The notes beneath the pieces were generated by a model. The model was not told the origin of the DNA. It saw nothing but the letters and a program-made list of their open reading frames with translations, and made no database searches. Of a DNA stretch of 64,000 bases, positions 18,708-28,911 are shown one piece after another. Source of the stretch: Lachancea kluyveri NRRL Y-12651 (lineage: Eukaryota > Ascomycota > Saccharomycetes > Saccharomycetales > Saccharomycetaceae); assembly GCA_000149225.2 (NCBI GenBank), contig CM000693.1, forward strand, positions 62,001 through 126,000, given 5' to 3'. Both the position numbers and the translations under genes were made by a program. Each line of letters begins with the position of its first letter. The first letter of the stretch is position 1.

Positions 18708-19120
18708 ACTATTTCCTGTTGTAGGTCGCCAAAGGTTTTGAAGTTAATGACCAGAATATTAAAGTAATTTGAGGTGAAGTTGGTTGTAGCAGAATAGGAA
18801 ATGCGTCTACTTAGATTTCCTGTTAAGGATATTTACTAAACCCGAATAGGAGTGTGTTGCAAGTAGCAATGAATTTATCTCTTAGTTTTCCGAAAGTGGA
18901 ATTAAAAATTCTTCAAGTCGCGTTAGGCGATTCCTTTCCATAACGCGTTTTGCAATATCTCTTTATAATGCGCTTTGTCGTAAAGATGAGAAATATGTAA
19001 AATTATTACTGCTTCCATAATTTAAGAGTTTATAAGCATCCTGAAAAACGTATATTTAGTCATAAAAAGGGTTTTACTTATATATTCTGTTTCTTCGGGT
19101 GTATTGGTGTGCAACAATAC
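18708..19120. promoter_or_regulatory. Upstream region of the MSA gene
   Basis: 413 bp between the MSA start and the ECM4 stop, without an ORF. An MCB box ACGCGT at 18943-18948 would bind MBF. A CC-N6-GG element flanked by TTTT and AATT at 18886-18903 resembles an Mcm1/early-cell-cycle box. Both suit a gene acting at Start; the second is weak. Confidence 0.45.
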
Positions 19121-20212
19121 TTAGAGCGATAGAATATCGGGCTTAGGGCCTAGCGGAGTAATACCCAATGGGTTAATTCTTGTGTGGCTTTTAGTGTAGT
19201 GTAACTTTATATGGTCAAAATTTGTAGTTTCTTTGAACGCTTTGTTGTTCCAGTATAAGTTTCTCAACCATAAGTGGATCACTGGGTAGCCCGACCTGAT
19301 GGTGTTAAAGTTACACTTGAAGTGTTGAACGTACACGGGATCAAATCTAACAATTGTGGGGTACAATCTGATATCGGCTTCCGTTAATTGTTCACCGACA
19401 ATATAGAGACGTTCCAATGCGCCGTCTTCGCCGTACTTTTCTTTCAAAACAGAGTACTTCTTGGCTAATAACGCCTCTAATTTGTCTAGGTGGTTAAATA
19501 CACTAGTAACTTCACGTTCATAAACCTCTTGCTTTTCGGCAAAGCCAGCCTTGTAAACACCATTGTTGATGTTGTCATAAACCCAGGAGTTCAGCTCATC
19601 TATTTCCTTCTGGAGATTCTCGGGGTATATGTCCAGTGATGTGGGGGCATCAGCGAATTTATCAAACACACCACTGTTAAAAATCCTAATGATTTCAGAA
19701 CTTTCATTGTTAACAATGGTTTGGGTCTCCGAATCCCATAGTACTGGCACAGTGAACCTGGCAGAATAGTCAGGTTCTGACTTATAGTACAGCTCGCTTA
19801 GTCTTTTAAAGTGATAGTTGTGATCGATGGTGCCGTCCCAACCCTTTCTATATGTCTCGGCAGTCACGCCAGAGCTGCTAGAAGACGTGGCACCAGACGT
19901 TATACCACCTGATACATCGAAGCTTGATTCCCTTGAAGTGCTTGAGGAATCATTGGGAAAGAATTTCCAACCTTTTTCGTCCAAATGCCAGTGAACGACG
20001 GAAACTCCAATTACGGCAGATAAACCTTTGAGTGCGCGAGTAATTAGAGTACGGTGAGCCCAAGGACATGCAAGCGAAACGTAGAGCCAATACCGGCCCT
20101 TTGCCGGTTTATAAACTGGATGTGAGGGAGAAATTGTTTCTCTAAATGAAGAAATTTGCCTTTTGAAAGCGCCGTCCTTAGAATCAGCCCAACTTGAATC
20201 TTTTGTAGTCAT
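19121..20212 (-). CDS. ECM4: Omega-class glutathione transferase (Ecm4/Gto2 type)
   Basis: Omega-like glutathione S-transferase with glutaredoxin-type thiol chemistry, also related to S-glutathionyl-hydroquinone reductases. It has 363 residues (about 370 in S. cerevisiae Ecm4). The thioredoxin-fold domain carries [17 protein letters not shown], with Cys49 as the predicted active residue. [20 protein letters not shown] is the glutathione-contact segment with the conserved ESSEI, and the helical C-terminal domain contains [18 protein letters not shown] and [13 protein letters not shown]. cerevisiae also has GTO1 and GTO3; synteny next to the MSA gene supports ECM4. A Yap1-type site lies about 150 bp upstream. 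Confidence 0.9.
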   Translation of the reverse strand: MTTKDSSWADSKDGAFKRQISSFRETISPSHPVYKPAKGRYWLYVSLACPWAHRTLITRALKGLSAVIGVSVVHWHLDEKGWKFFPNDSSSTSRESSFDVSGGITSGATSSSSSGVTAETYRKGWDGTIDHNYHFKRLSELYYKSEPDYSARFTVPVLWDSETQTIVNNESSEIIRIFNSGVFDKFADAPTSLDIYPENLQKEIDELNSWVYDNINNGVYKAGFAEKQEVYEREVTSVFNHLDKLEALLAKKYSVLKEKYGEDGALERLYIVGEQLTEADIRLYPTIVRFDPVYVQHFKCNFNTIRSGYPVIHLWLRNLYWNNKAFKETTNFDHIKLHYTKSHTRINPLGITPLGPKPDILSL

Positions 20213-20992
20213 TGCCGTTGTTGATGTGTTGTTTCGTATGATTTTTTCTTGATTGAAAAGTGCTAATGGATGGAATATTAATATGATCGATAACAGGGAG
20301 CAAAGCTATGTCTTTTTGAATGCCTTTTAAAGGGTTTTTTTTTTAATTGCTAAAATGAGACATTAGTAATATCATGCGTAAAAAATGACGATTAATAAGA
20401 CGTACAATGCTGTAATTATAAAGCAAAGGTAAAGTTGCGTTGAAGAGTTCATACGAGCCAACGCTAGTTTGAACAATTGGAATTGCGGAAAAGTTAAAAC
20501 AACTTTGTAGACCTTCAGAAGCAACGTTTTGTCTTAATTTCAATAATGGATATGTTATTCACAAAGTATAAAAAAAAAGGATATACAATATTCTTATATG
20601 TGAGCGTGTTTTCCTCTAATAAATAAAACATGAAGAATAATTTAACAGGTAGAGAGGAAGTCCAAAAGAGGAAGTGAAAGAGAAAGTACTTGCAAGCAAA
20701 AGAAAAAAACCCCAGATTGACTTGTCTTTTTGTCTTTGGAGAAATTGCTTGGAATATATTAGATTTCATAAATATTATCAAAATATCGAGGTATCAGATT
20801 TGATTTGCTCATAATACTTTGTTTCTTTCCTTACCCTCTTATGAGACCCTTCATGAATAGGTTCGTTGTTGTATTTTAGGGTGGGAATGTTTGTTTATTT
20901 GTTTGGTTGTTTTTTTTTTCATAAGACGTAAAAAGCAGTAGTTTCGTGGAATAAATAAAAACAGACGTCTAGTGCTGAACAGTCTATAATTA
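20213..20992. promoter_or_regulatory. ECM4 promoter and CYT1 3' region
   Basis: 780 bp without a credible gene. TTAGTAA at 20363-20369 (TTACTAA on the ECM4 strand) matches the Yap1 oxidative-stress element and suits a glutathione transferase. The rest is AT-rich, with T runs near 20335-20345 and 20912-20921. Confidence 0.4.
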
Positions 20993-21975
20993 TTATTTCT
21001 TTGGTGGGTTGAAGACAAACTTTCTAGACTTGATAGAGGCCCACTTGAACTTCTTCACCCAAACAGACAATAGGTACAAGGAGGACAAGACAATGACTGC
21101 TTTGATACCTAGTCTCTTTCTTTCATCATGTTCAGGTTCAGAACACCAGTTCAAGTAAGTGGTGACATCCTTGGCCATTTGAGAAGTAGTAGCTGGAGTA
21201 CCATCTTCGTATTCAACCAAGTCATCGAACAACACTCTAGCCATTGCAATAGAACCACCTGGGAAGTAAGGGTTGTAGTTAGAGCCTGGTGGCAAGACGA
21301 CACCGGCAGGAGGTTCGTCTGGGTAACCAGTCAATAGAGCAAAGATATAGTCGGCACCCCCATGTCTGGCCTTGACGATTAGGGACAAGTCTGGTGGAAG
21401 AGCACCCTGGTTGGCTGCTCTGGCGGCCTGTTCGTTTGGATAAGGACCAGGAATATAGTCGGCCAATTTACCTGCTCTCTTCTTAGGATTACCTTGGTCA
21501 TCTGGTTCATCGTCGTATTCAAATTCTTCAGCCATGGCTCTAACTTCCGCATTGGTGTGAGAAACACCCACCATGGTTCTCCAAGCAACTCTATCCATGG
21601 AATGACAAGCAGCGCAGACTTCACGGTAAACTTGGTAACCTCTTCTGATGGAGGCGTGGTCAAAAGTATCAAAAGGACCGTTGTGAGACCAGCCGTAAGC
21701 TGGAGGATGCAAACCATGTTCAGCAGCAGTCATGGCATCGGCAGTTAGGGAATCGGCATAAAGCACAGCAGATGCAGTCAACCCGGATAGAGCAGCGCCG
21801 CCGATAATTGCTCTCTTGGCAAATTGGGATTGGGCAGTTGTTTGCTTTGTAGCAGTGGAAAAGGATTTCTGTAGATCCAGTTAGTAAAAGGGATGCAAAG
21901 GAAAAGCACAGTGTGACAAATAGTAATACATACAACGTTGACACGTCTAGCAGCAGATCTGATTTGGCTAAACAT
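20993..21975 (-). CDS. CYT1: Cytochrome c1, complex III, spliced
   Basis: Haem-bearing subunit of the bc1 complex that passes electrons from the Rieske protein to cytochrome c. Exon 1 is 21934-21975 (14 codons) and exon 2 is 20993-21868; joined they give 305 residues. The N-terminus (MFSQIRSAARRVNV then KSFSTATKQTTAQSQFAKRA) is an arginine- and serine-rich presequence followed by the hydrophobic sorting segment IIGGAALSGLTASAVLYADS, the bipartite signal expected for the intermembrane space. The haem motif is REVCAACHS (Cys99, Cys102, His103). PDLSLIVKARHGG and YFPGGSIAMARVL surround the second haem ligand. The C-terminal anchor is AVIVLSSLYLLSVWVKKFKW. Hap1- and Hap2/3/4-like sites are upstream. 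Confidence 0.96.
21869..21933 (-). other. CYT1 intron (65 nt)
   Basis: Donor GTATGT (21933 down to 21928), branch point TACTAAC (21880-21886 on the plus axis), acceptor CTACAG ending at 21869. It falls between codons inside the presequence. Splicing restores a presequence like that of S. cerevisiae Cyt1. Confidence 0.92.
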
Positions 21976-22104
21976 CTTTTAGTCGGCTGAGTAAATGGCT
22001 CCTGAATTTTATTGAAGAGAAAGTTTTTGGCTAATATAAACCCTTCATACAAAATTTTTTTTCTTTCGAGAGCATTAGACCATCTACGCCAACTGGACAG
22101 CTGC

Positions 22105-22173
22105 CGGGAATATCGCTACATGCGCAGCGAGACAAGGAGGAGGGAAAAAAAACTTTTGGCGCCACTTGATTGG
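22105..22173 (-). promoter_or_regulatory. Hap1- and Hap2/3/4-type sites at CYT1
   Basis: CGGGAATATCGC at 22105-22116 fits the Hap1 pattern CGG-N3-TA-N-CGG except for the last base, as in the known CYC7 site. CCAATCA (reverse of 22167-22173) is a CCAAT box of Hap2/3/4/5 type. Haem and carbon-source control of CYT1 by these factors is established in S. cerevisiae. The sites lie 130-200 bp before the CYT1 start, in the 372-bp gap shared with YNG1. Confidence 0.6.
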
Positions 22174-22347
22174 CTGGGCATGGAACGTAAACCACATTAA
22201 ATACGTTAATCATGATATACACATATGAGCCACGGCTGGTGTCAACATGATTCTCTGCAATTTCTGAAGAAGAAACAACAATGATTAGGATTAAAAACCC
22301 TTCTCTGGTGTCTTTTCTGGGGTTTACTGGTTAACAGACATTGCCAA

Positions 22348-22965
22348 ATGGAATCCGATGTCCGGTACAGCTTTTTGAACACATTGGACCATTTGCCCTG
22401 CGACATGATTCGCACGTTATGGACGATCCAATCGATAGATATGCAACTACAAGCTCTAAAGAGCAATGATGACCACAAGGAGCATGTTGAACGGCAGCGT
22501 TTCTTAAGCCAAGAATCTCTCCATGAAGCCGAATCTCTTGAACAACTCCTACAACAACATATCGTGGACCTTAAGTTCCAGATTGGGGAGCTCCGTGATA
22601 TCCGCGAAGTTAAACAGCGATATAACGAGCATGTACGAAAGCTGCCTCCACCAGAAACTGTAGTTCCACTACCTCCGCCGCCGAAAAAGAACAAAACCAG
22701 AGGCAAAACTAAAAAACCGTTAAAAGTCAGGATAAACTTTAGCAAACAAGAGACGAGGAGGGAGCAGGGGCAAGAGTTGTTTTGCTTCTGTAGGGACATT
22801 TCCTACGGTCCGATGGTCGCATGTGATAACCCCGGTTGTCCCATCGAATGGTTTCATTACGCTTGCGTTGGGCTTCTAAAAGCGCCAAGAAACAATGCCA
22901 AGTGGTATTGCAGTACCAAGTGCCGGAGCACGGCGTCCAAGAAGCGCAAGAGTGAAATTACGTAG
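22348..22965 (+). CDS. YNG1: Yng1, ING-family subunit of NuA3
   Basis: ING-family protein that targets the NuA3 histone acetyltransferase to H3K4me3. It has 205 residues (219 in S. cerevisiae). The N-terminal ING coiled coil spans about residues 5-100 (LNTLDHLPCDMIRTLWTIQS); a Pro-rich and basic linker follows. The C-terminal PHD finger (about 145-193) has the Cys4-His-Cys3 pattern: CFCRDISYGPMVACDNPGC, then EWFHYACVGL, then KWYCSTKC. The methyl-lysine cage residues Tyr and Trp are visible (SYGPMVAC, IEWFHY). It is divergent from CYT1. Confidence 0.93.
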   Translation: MESDVRYSFLNTLDHLPCDMIRTLWTIQSIDMQLQALKSNDDHKEHVERQRFLSQESLHEAESLEQLLQQHIVDLKFQIGELRDIREVKQRYNEHVRKLPPPETVVPLPPPPKKNKTRGKTKKPLKVRINFSKQETRREQGQELFCFCRDISYGPMVACDNPGCPIEWFHYACVGLLKAPRNNAKWYCSTKCRSTASKKRKSEIT

Positions 22966-23117
22966 ATGAATAGTGAGTAAATCAATCAGTTACAAGGAAA
23001 AACTATACAGGTTAGTTATACAGTTAAAAAAAAACCTTGAAAAATGATTAGAAGATACAAGATTTTAGAAAGAGAAAAAAAACAAGCTTCATTCATGTTG
23101 AGAAAATAAAAGTTTGT

Positions 23118-24284
23118 TTATTCCAAGTCCTTCTTCAAGGTACCCATAAAAGCGTGCTTTTCAGCTGGGGTTTGGAATCTACCCTTACCGAACTTGGAAG
23201 CAGTGTCGATCCACTTCAAGGTAACTTCTTCAACAGCCTTTCTGGAGGTGTTGGTGTACAAGGACTTTCTCAAGGTAACAACTCTCTTTCTGGTACCTGG
23301 GATAGAACCCTTGACCATAACGAAGTCGTTGTTGACGGAACCGTAGTGGACGAAACCACCCATTGGGGTGATGGTCTTCTTGGTTCTGTCGAATTCAGTA
23401 GAAGCACTACCTTCATCACCGGCCTTACCGACTCTGTAGATCTTGTGGTTGATAGAGGTTCTGTGATGGTAACCTCTTTGACCAGCTCTAGCAACGGACC
23501 ACATAACGTGGGCTGGATGCCAAGCACCGATACAAGCAACCTTTCTCAAACCTCTGTGGGTCTTTCTTGGTAGCTTCTTGGTACCCCATCTGTGGGTAAC
23601 ACCTTCGAAACCGTGACCCTTGGTGACGGCAACGACATCGATCATTTCATTTTGTTCGAAGACGGAGTCAACAGAGACGGTCTTTTCAAAGTGTTCACGA
23701 GCCCAGTCAACCTTTTCGGAGATAGAACCACCGTTCAATTGAATTTCAGCCAAGTGAGCCTTCTTTTGAGACAATGGAGTCTTTCTGACTTGGGTGTGAG
23801 CCAAGACTCTGACGACAGTGGCGTACTTCTTGATTCTAGCCAACTCTCTGTCAATGGCGGAACCATCTTGAGCGTACTTGGCAGAGTACTTGGTGAAAGC
23901 CTTCTTCTTAGACTTGTACCAGTTCTTGTAGAATCTTCTCTTGACTTCGTCGGACAAATGTTCAGCCCAGACGGTAGTCAAGGATCTCAAACCTCTTGGA
24001 GTCTCAACGTAACCGACAACACCGACAACAACAATTGGTGGAGTGTCGACAACACTGACGGCTTCAACGATTTCACGCTTGTGAAACTTGGAACCTGGTC
24101 TGTCCAAGTCTCTAACAATAGTGGTCATACCGGCCTTGTAACCCAAGAAGGAAGTCAAAGCAACTGGCTTAGACTTGTCGTCCTTTGGGAAAGACTTAAC
24201 TCTACCTCTGACAGAGGCAGCTCTCTTTCTTGGCAAAAAACCTAAATGACCGTGACGTGGGGCTTCGTATTTTCTGTGAGACAT
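23118..24284 (-). CDS. RPL3: 60S ribosomal protein L3 (uL3)
   Basis: Large-subunit protein next to the peptidyl-transferase centre. The 388 residues (387 in S. cerevisiae) start [21 protein letters not shown]. The W-finger and central extension are seen in [20 protein letters not shown] and [20 protein letters not shown], and [20 protein letters not shown] is typical. Codon use is strongly biased (AAG, TTG, AGA, GGT), as expected of a very highly expressed gene, unlike its neighbours. It has no intron. TATA, PAC and RRPE elements lie upstream. Confidence 0.98.
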   Translation of the reverse strand: MSHRKYEAPRHGHLGFLPRKRAASVRGRVKSFPKDDKSKPVALTSFLGYKAGMTTIVRDLDRPGSKFHKREIVEAVSVVDTPPIVVVGVVGYVETPRGLRSLTTVWAEHLSDEVKRRFYKNWYKSKKKAFTKYSAKYAQDGSAIDRELARIKKYATVVRVLAHTQVRKTPLSQKKAHLAEIQLNGGSISEKVDWAREHFEKTVSVDSVFEQNEMIDVVAVTKGHGFEGVTHRWGTKKLPRKTHRGLRKVACIGAWHPAHVMWSVARAGQRGYHHRTSINHKIYRVGKAGDEGSASTEFDRTKKTITPMGGFVHYGSVNNDFVMVKGSIPGTRKRVVTLRKSLYTNTSRKAVEEVTLKWIDTASKFGKGRFQTPAEKHAFMGTLKKDLE

Positions 24285-24379
24285 CTCTTAAATATAAGAT
24301 TGTATTGATGATTTTTTTAAGATTTATAACAAAATGCGTACGAGAATAGTCAGAGATGAAATTTTTTTCACCTTGCCAC

Positions 24380-24423
24380 TTATATACTCTCCTTTTGTCG
24401 CGATGAGGTGCTGAAAAATTTTT
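24380..24423. promoter_or_regulatory. TATA, PAC and RRPE at RPL3
   Basis: TATATA at 24381-24386 (also TATATA on the RPL3 strand), PAC GCGATGAGGTG at 24400-24410 and RRPE TGAAAAATTTTT at 24412-24423, packed within 45 bp and 95-140 bp before the RPL3 start. PAC and RRPE normally mark ribosome-biogenesis rather than ribosomal-protein genes. I saw no clear Rap1 site nearby. Confidence 0.6.
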
Positions 24424-24861
24424 CACAAAGCAGAGAAAGTGCGTGCATGTACACGATTTATTTCTTTTTTGCGTATTAAGTGATTACAGCTATTTACTTG
24501 GACTAGAAAAACGTGAATCCTCCAAAACATGACCTTGGAGGACAGAATGTCATTGAAAGGACGTGATTTAACGTGCTTAATGTCTGGAGCTTGGCCTACC
24601 GGTTTCTGTATATTTGCACAAGTAATATCTAAATCTTGTATGGCACATAGACATTGTAAGGCCTGGCGCGTCTTAAGTTCAAGAGGGCTAGAGGCCAAGT
24701 CATTTGTAGCTCACATCTCGCAAGGCTTGGCCGAGTTTTTCTGTTTGTATAGTTTACAGTTTCCCGTATACATAGTTATTGAGCCATGGTACGTGACACC
24801 TACAACATTGGAGAACTAATGAGTCTACAATGTCATGGCAGGGTAGACGGCAGTAGGAACG

Positions 24862-24887
24862 AAAAAAAAAAAAAAAAAAAAAAAAAG
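24862..24887 (+). repeat. Poly(dA) tract, 26 nt
   Basis: Uninterrupted run of A within the RPL3 upstream region. Confidence 0.95.
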
Positions 24888-26217
24888 GGACCAAGACCCT
24901 TTTATTACTTTCACAAGAGAGCTGGACCGCTTTGGTATTTGTGTGCGAGGCAGCGAATGCTGTCTAATCAAAGCTGAGTTTTCCTTGGGAAAGAAATGGA
25001 GAGAATATGGTTCTTTTGTCAGCTCTATGAAATAAATGAATGATTTTTGATAGCTGTGACTGGAGACGAGATGGCCTTGTAGATTTGTAGGACTCGAAAG
25101 AAAAACACAACATTTTAGCACCATTTACACTCACTATCTCTAGACTTTGACCGAGAAGTTTGAGATCAGCAGATTCTTCCGCAGTTTTTGGTCGTATACG
25201 AAACTGGCTCGGCAGTGCAGGACGTAATTCATCAAAATTATCATTCTATACTGTAACGACAGACGATTAAATACTTGTTCAGCTATGCAACAAAGAAGGA
25301 AGGGAAAATCGAGTCGTCAAGATGGAATTGAGTTTTACAGAGACCTCACCTCATTGCAATGAAAAAACTCTAAGAAAGAAAGAAGAACAAAAAAAATTAA
25401 GTACATGACGGTCATGTTCTGCCTACAGCTTTTGAAGTGGCCATTCAATATTTTTCTTTTTAAATAACCCAAATTTTTAATGTTTTATATACACAAACGT
25501 CAAAATCAAAACAAAAACAAAAAAAAAATCTCTCTAGCCAGGATCCTTCTTCCTTTAATTTCGGAAAATGGTAAAACCAGGAGAAAGATATATAACAGAA
25601 TGGTTTATTTCCTTCATGTCAGTGTCACAGCCTTGGGGTGCATTAAAAAAAAAAGAAAACACAAGACGTGCTGTTGCCGAACGGCGTGACAAAGTACTAA
25701 TAGGCGGGAAGTTCTTTAGCAATAACAAAACAAAGCATGTTCAAAACATACACATTGGGCTCGAGCAACCAATCCGATTCCCCCAACTGTTCTTATAATG
25801 GATACATGGCTTTTAGACCGGTCAAGGGCTCTCATCATTGGAAAACACTTGTCTTACGGGAGATTCAGGATGTATGGGTTCAGGGCAGAGTGTGCTTGTG
25901 AGACTGCTTCCCCTTGCCCGTTACCCAGACACACAGACCATACACGACTACCCCGCTCAGAGACCGGTGGGAATAGATAATGATGGGCGACTAGTCCGGC
26001 AACCGCCACAGCTGTCCGATTGGTATACGACGAGTGGAAGAAGCTATCCGTCATCCAACGGTGCTCTTTACAAAAGTCTTGTACCAAAAGGCGAAACAAA
26101 GGTTATTTACTTTCGCAGCACCCGAAAATCTAAGCAATGTGCACATTGCTCGGAACTCTCGGGTTCTTTACGCCTACCATTTTCTCACTTATTCTTTACA
26201 CATAACACAGCTCTTGC

Positions 26218-26448
26218 TGGTCCGTTTCTTCCTCCGAATGGGTTTTGAAAATTTTGGAAATCGGTCACACCACAATCTGTCCGGCGGAAACGAAGTAGAT
26301 TATCCGGAGGACATTGCGCGACAAACTTAACATCCCACGGGGCTGTCTCAATTCTTACGTTTTTCCTTTTTCTACGCGGGTTTCTTCATTTATGGTTCGA
26401 CCCCAGAGAAAATTTTTTTCTTTTTACCCCACATGTTTTTCCGGAAAA
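26218..26448. promoter_or_regulatory. Cluster of Rgt1-type sites
   Basis: Six matches to CGGANNA or its reverse TNNTCCG: 26218-26224, 26230-26236, 26300-26306, 26305-26311, 26437-26443 and 26442-26448; the last four form two back-to-back overlaps. Both S. cerevisiae homologues of the downstream gene are described as regulated by glucose and Rgt1, so the motifs fit. Factor assignment is inference from motif and orthology. Confidence 0.55.
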
Positions 26449-26530
26449 CTTATAAAAGTAGAGTGTAGTTCCACACATACATCCAACTTCTCTTGCAGAT
26501 TTAAATCAAAAATAATAACAAATTAACTAG

Positions 26531-27376
26531 ATGATTGCCAATAGCTTAGATGATAACATTATTGTTCGCAAGAACTTGATGCTTTTGGACAATGTGACTA
26601 ATTATGACAAACCTGCCATTGACTATTTTCATTACAATTTTGATAGTAATGACCTGGCCATGCCTCAAACCTGGAATATTTTGTGCAAGCTTGGGAAGTA
26701 CAAGGTTTTGAGGCTACCAAGCTGCTCTTCTGAAGACGATATTGACTATGGCATGTACCTGAAGAGACTACACCACTGCCTATGGAGAAGGTGGACTATT
26801 GAACAGTTTAGACTAAAGAACAAAAAGATCGACCCGTTAAGGATTAACTGGAATAAGGAACAAGACGTGACTGTACTTTACGGCCCCCAAATGTCTGCCA
26901 ACCTGCACAAATGTCCAATGAATTCTGTTATGGCCAAGGATCCCATGGACATAGATCTCGTAGACGATTTGGAAGAGCAATCGATGATATATTCTTCATC
27001 AGTCGAGTCAAGTGATTCTTCTATTTTCGATCATTATCCAACAAGATCCATCTTAAAGCATGACACTAAGCAGAAGAAATGCAAAAGGTCTCTACATTTC
27101 AACAACCAAGTGCAAAGGCGAGACATCGACAGAAGAGGCAAGTTTCACGAATGCCAAGTCACCATCAACGACGAGTTCCCCTCCTTTACGAAGTCTGCTT
27201 CAAGACCGTTGACCGTTAGAAACGACTGCTTCGTATTAGGTTCACCGTCTTCTACAGATTCAGACAATGATTACGACATGTATTATGCAGAGCACGACCG
27301 TCTTGAGTATCTGGGTGACAAAGAGCCAGTTCAGGGACGTCAGATCAACCATTATAAAGATGCATTTATGCTATGA
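26531..27376 (+). CDS. YOR062C/YKR075C-family protein, Reg1-like
   Basis: Single homologue of the S. cerevisiae pair YOR062C and YKR075C, proteins of unknown role that resemble Reg1, the PP1 (Glc7) targeting subunit of glucose repression. It has 281 residues. The core LKRLHHCLWRRWTIEQFRLK...IDPLRINWNKEQDVTVLYGP is shared with that pair. TRSILKHDTKQKKCKRSLHF resembles the Reg1-like segment that carries an RVxF-type PP1-docking motif (here KRSLHF). The rest is acidic and serine-rich. A TATA box and Rgt1-type sites precede it, pointing to glucose control. A link to Glc7 is inferred from the motif only. Confidence 0.85.
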   Translation: MIANSLDDNIIVRKNLMLLDNVTNYDKPAIDYFHYNFDSNDLAMPQTWNILCKLGKYKVLRLPSCSSEDDIDYGMYLKRLHHCLWRRWTIEQFRLKNKKIDPLRINWNKEQDVTVLYGPQMSANLHKCPMNSVMAKDPMDIDLVDDLEEQSMIYSSSVESSDSSIFDHYPTRSILKHDTKQKKCKRSLHFNNQVQRRDIDRRGKFHECQVTINDEFPSFTKSASRPLTVRNDCFVLGSPSSTDSDNDYDMYYAEHDRLEYLGDKEPVQGRQINHYKDAFML

Positions 27377-27691
27377 GCAAAACATATTAATGACGAGCGA
27401 CTTAGGTACGGGAAAAAAAATAAAATAAAACAAAAAAGCGCTTTCTTTCTAACGAAGTTATGAACCAAAAAGGTAGTATATATAGGAGAATATATAAAAA
27501 AGTTTTACGAAACCCATAGACAATAAAAGATGAAATGAAAATAGAAAGAAAAGTAGGATTTCTACTTGGTATTGCCATATCATCTCTTAAAAGGAAAGAA
27601 AAAGGTAATTGGATTAATAAAACTATACAAACTGGTGGTGAGAGAAGCGGTCTCTAACAATGCACTAAACAAAAGCAAAGAAGGTAAGAGC

Positions 27692-28708
27692 TCAGTACTG
27701 TTTTTTAAAGAATTGATGCTCCATAGCTTCTCTAGCGGTCAATCTTTTTTGGTGGTCATAACGCAATAGCTTATCGATCAAGTCCACAATTTCTGGCTCT
27801 GCTAATGGAGTTTCAGTTGTAATGAAGTAAGACCAAGACTTGCGTTCATAGTCCTTCATAATGTTATCATACTCATGGGGTAGCTTTAAACCGTAATGAT
27901 CTAGGTAAGCGGTTAATTCTTTGGTACCCAAAACTCTTGCAATTTTCACCAACTGATCCGGGTTTGTGCTACCTTTGAAAAAGGGTTCCTTTTTGAAAAT
28001 GATGGCAGCCAACATACAACCGACAGACCATAAGTCAAGTGAATAGTCGTATTGGTTCAAATTGACTAGCAGTTCGGGCCCCTTATGGTAACGTGAGGCA
28101 ACACGCACATTATAATCAACACCCGGGTGATAAAATTCCGCCAACCCCCAGTCAATTAGCCTCAACTTACGTTCTGTGGGGTCGATCATCACATTTTGAG
28201 GCTTTACATCTCTATGCATGATTCCCATCGAGTGACAATACTCTAAAGCAATCAATAACTGTGTAAAATAATATTGAATGTCGGACAGGGTAAATGTTGG
28301 ATACAAAGTTCTGAAGTCAACGTTTCTAACCTCTTCAAAAATCAAGGCAGGTATCTTGCTACCTGGATCTTGGACAATATCCAGCAATCCAATCACATTA
28401 GGGCCACCAGACAAGTTGGTTAAGATTTTCAATTCACGGTAAATCTTCTTCATCTTCACCGGTTTCAAAACCTTGATAACGCACGCTTGGTCATTTACGA
28501 TGCTCTTACCACGAAAAACTTCCGAATACTTACCACGCCCGATCTTATTCACTATTTCGTAGTTGGAGATTTTGCCCCAGTCGATGGTAACACCTTGTTC
28601 GTAATCCCAATACTCCTGAGGCCTCTTACTGCATGCATCTGCATATACCCTAGCAACAGAGTATACACGACTACTCTTTTGGTTCAGCGCGGATGGTGGT
28701 AGCGACAT
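27692..28708 (-). CDS. CKA2: Casein kinase 2 catalytic subunit alpha'
   Basis: Constitutive Ser/Thr kinase, catalytic part of the CK2 tetramer. The ATG at 28708 gives 338 residues and begins [20 protein letters not shown], matching S. cerevisiae Cka2 (339). Kinase signatures: GRGKYSEVF glycine loop, [17 protein letters not shown] (catalytic Lys plus the basic cluster specific to CK2), [14 protein letters not shown] catalytic loop, DWG in place of DFG and [19 protein letters not shown]. The frame continues upstream and contains in-frame ATGs at 28816 and 28804, which would add 36 or 32 residues. The orthologue comparison favours 28708. It is divergent from SLD7. Confidence 0.95.
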   Translation of the reverse strand: MSLPPSALNQKSSRVYSVARVYADACSKRPQEYWDYEQGVTIDWGKISNYEIVNKIGRGKYSEVFRGKSIVNDQACVIKVLKPVKMKKIYRELKILTNLSGGPNVIGLLDIVQDPGSKIPALIFEEVRNVDFRTLYPTFTLSDIQYYFTQLLIALEYCHSMGIMHRDVKPQNVMIDPTERKLRLIDWGLAEFYHPGVDYNVRVASRYHKGPELLVNLNQYDYSLDLWSVGCMLAAIIFKKEPFFKGSTNPDQLVKIARVLGTKELTAYLDHYGLKLPHEYDNIMKDYERKSWSYFITTETPLAEPEIVDLIDKLLRYDHQKRLTAREAMEHQFFKKQY

Positions 28709-28911
28709 CCTAGAACACCCTATCTTCTTCTTTTTCCTCTTTAGGCTTAAGACACTAATGAGCAAGCCTGTTGTCGTGGATCGTCGAGAAAGGGATTCAA
28801 GCATTGAAAATTTCATGTTGAGCGAAAATTCGTTCACGTGGACAATTTTTAGCCCCAGCAAACCAACAAGCGATTAAACACACTCTCAGAGAAAAAAAAA
28901 ATTACACTGCT

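Larger units (their letters stand above)
24424..26530. promoter_or_regulatory. Long divergent gap between RPL3 and the YOR062C homologue
   Basis: About 2.1 kb with no convincing ORF. It holds an uninterrupted run of 26 A at 24862-24887, likely a nucleosome-excluding tract, and a somewhat GC-richer stretch at 25.8-26.35 kb. Several Rgt1-type elements (CGGANNA or reverse) lie at 26218-26448, and TATAAAAG at 26451-26458 is 73 bp before the downstream gene. The 25838-26248 frame begins at TTG and lacks domain character. Confidence 0.55.

Noticed and set aside
23154-24245. Long antisense frames across RPL3
   Set aside because: They arise from the strong codon bias of RPL3 on the opposite strand; the sense protein is unmistakable.
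25838-26248. 136-codon open frame upstream of the YOR062C homologue
   Set aside because: It starts at TTG, has no recognisable domain, overlaps promoter motifs and matches nothing known between RPL3 and YOR062C.
26396-26406. B-box-like GGTTCGACCCC followed by a T run
   Set aside because: No acceptor or T-arm pairing and no A box in place; it differs from the B-box consensus at one position. Not a tRNA.
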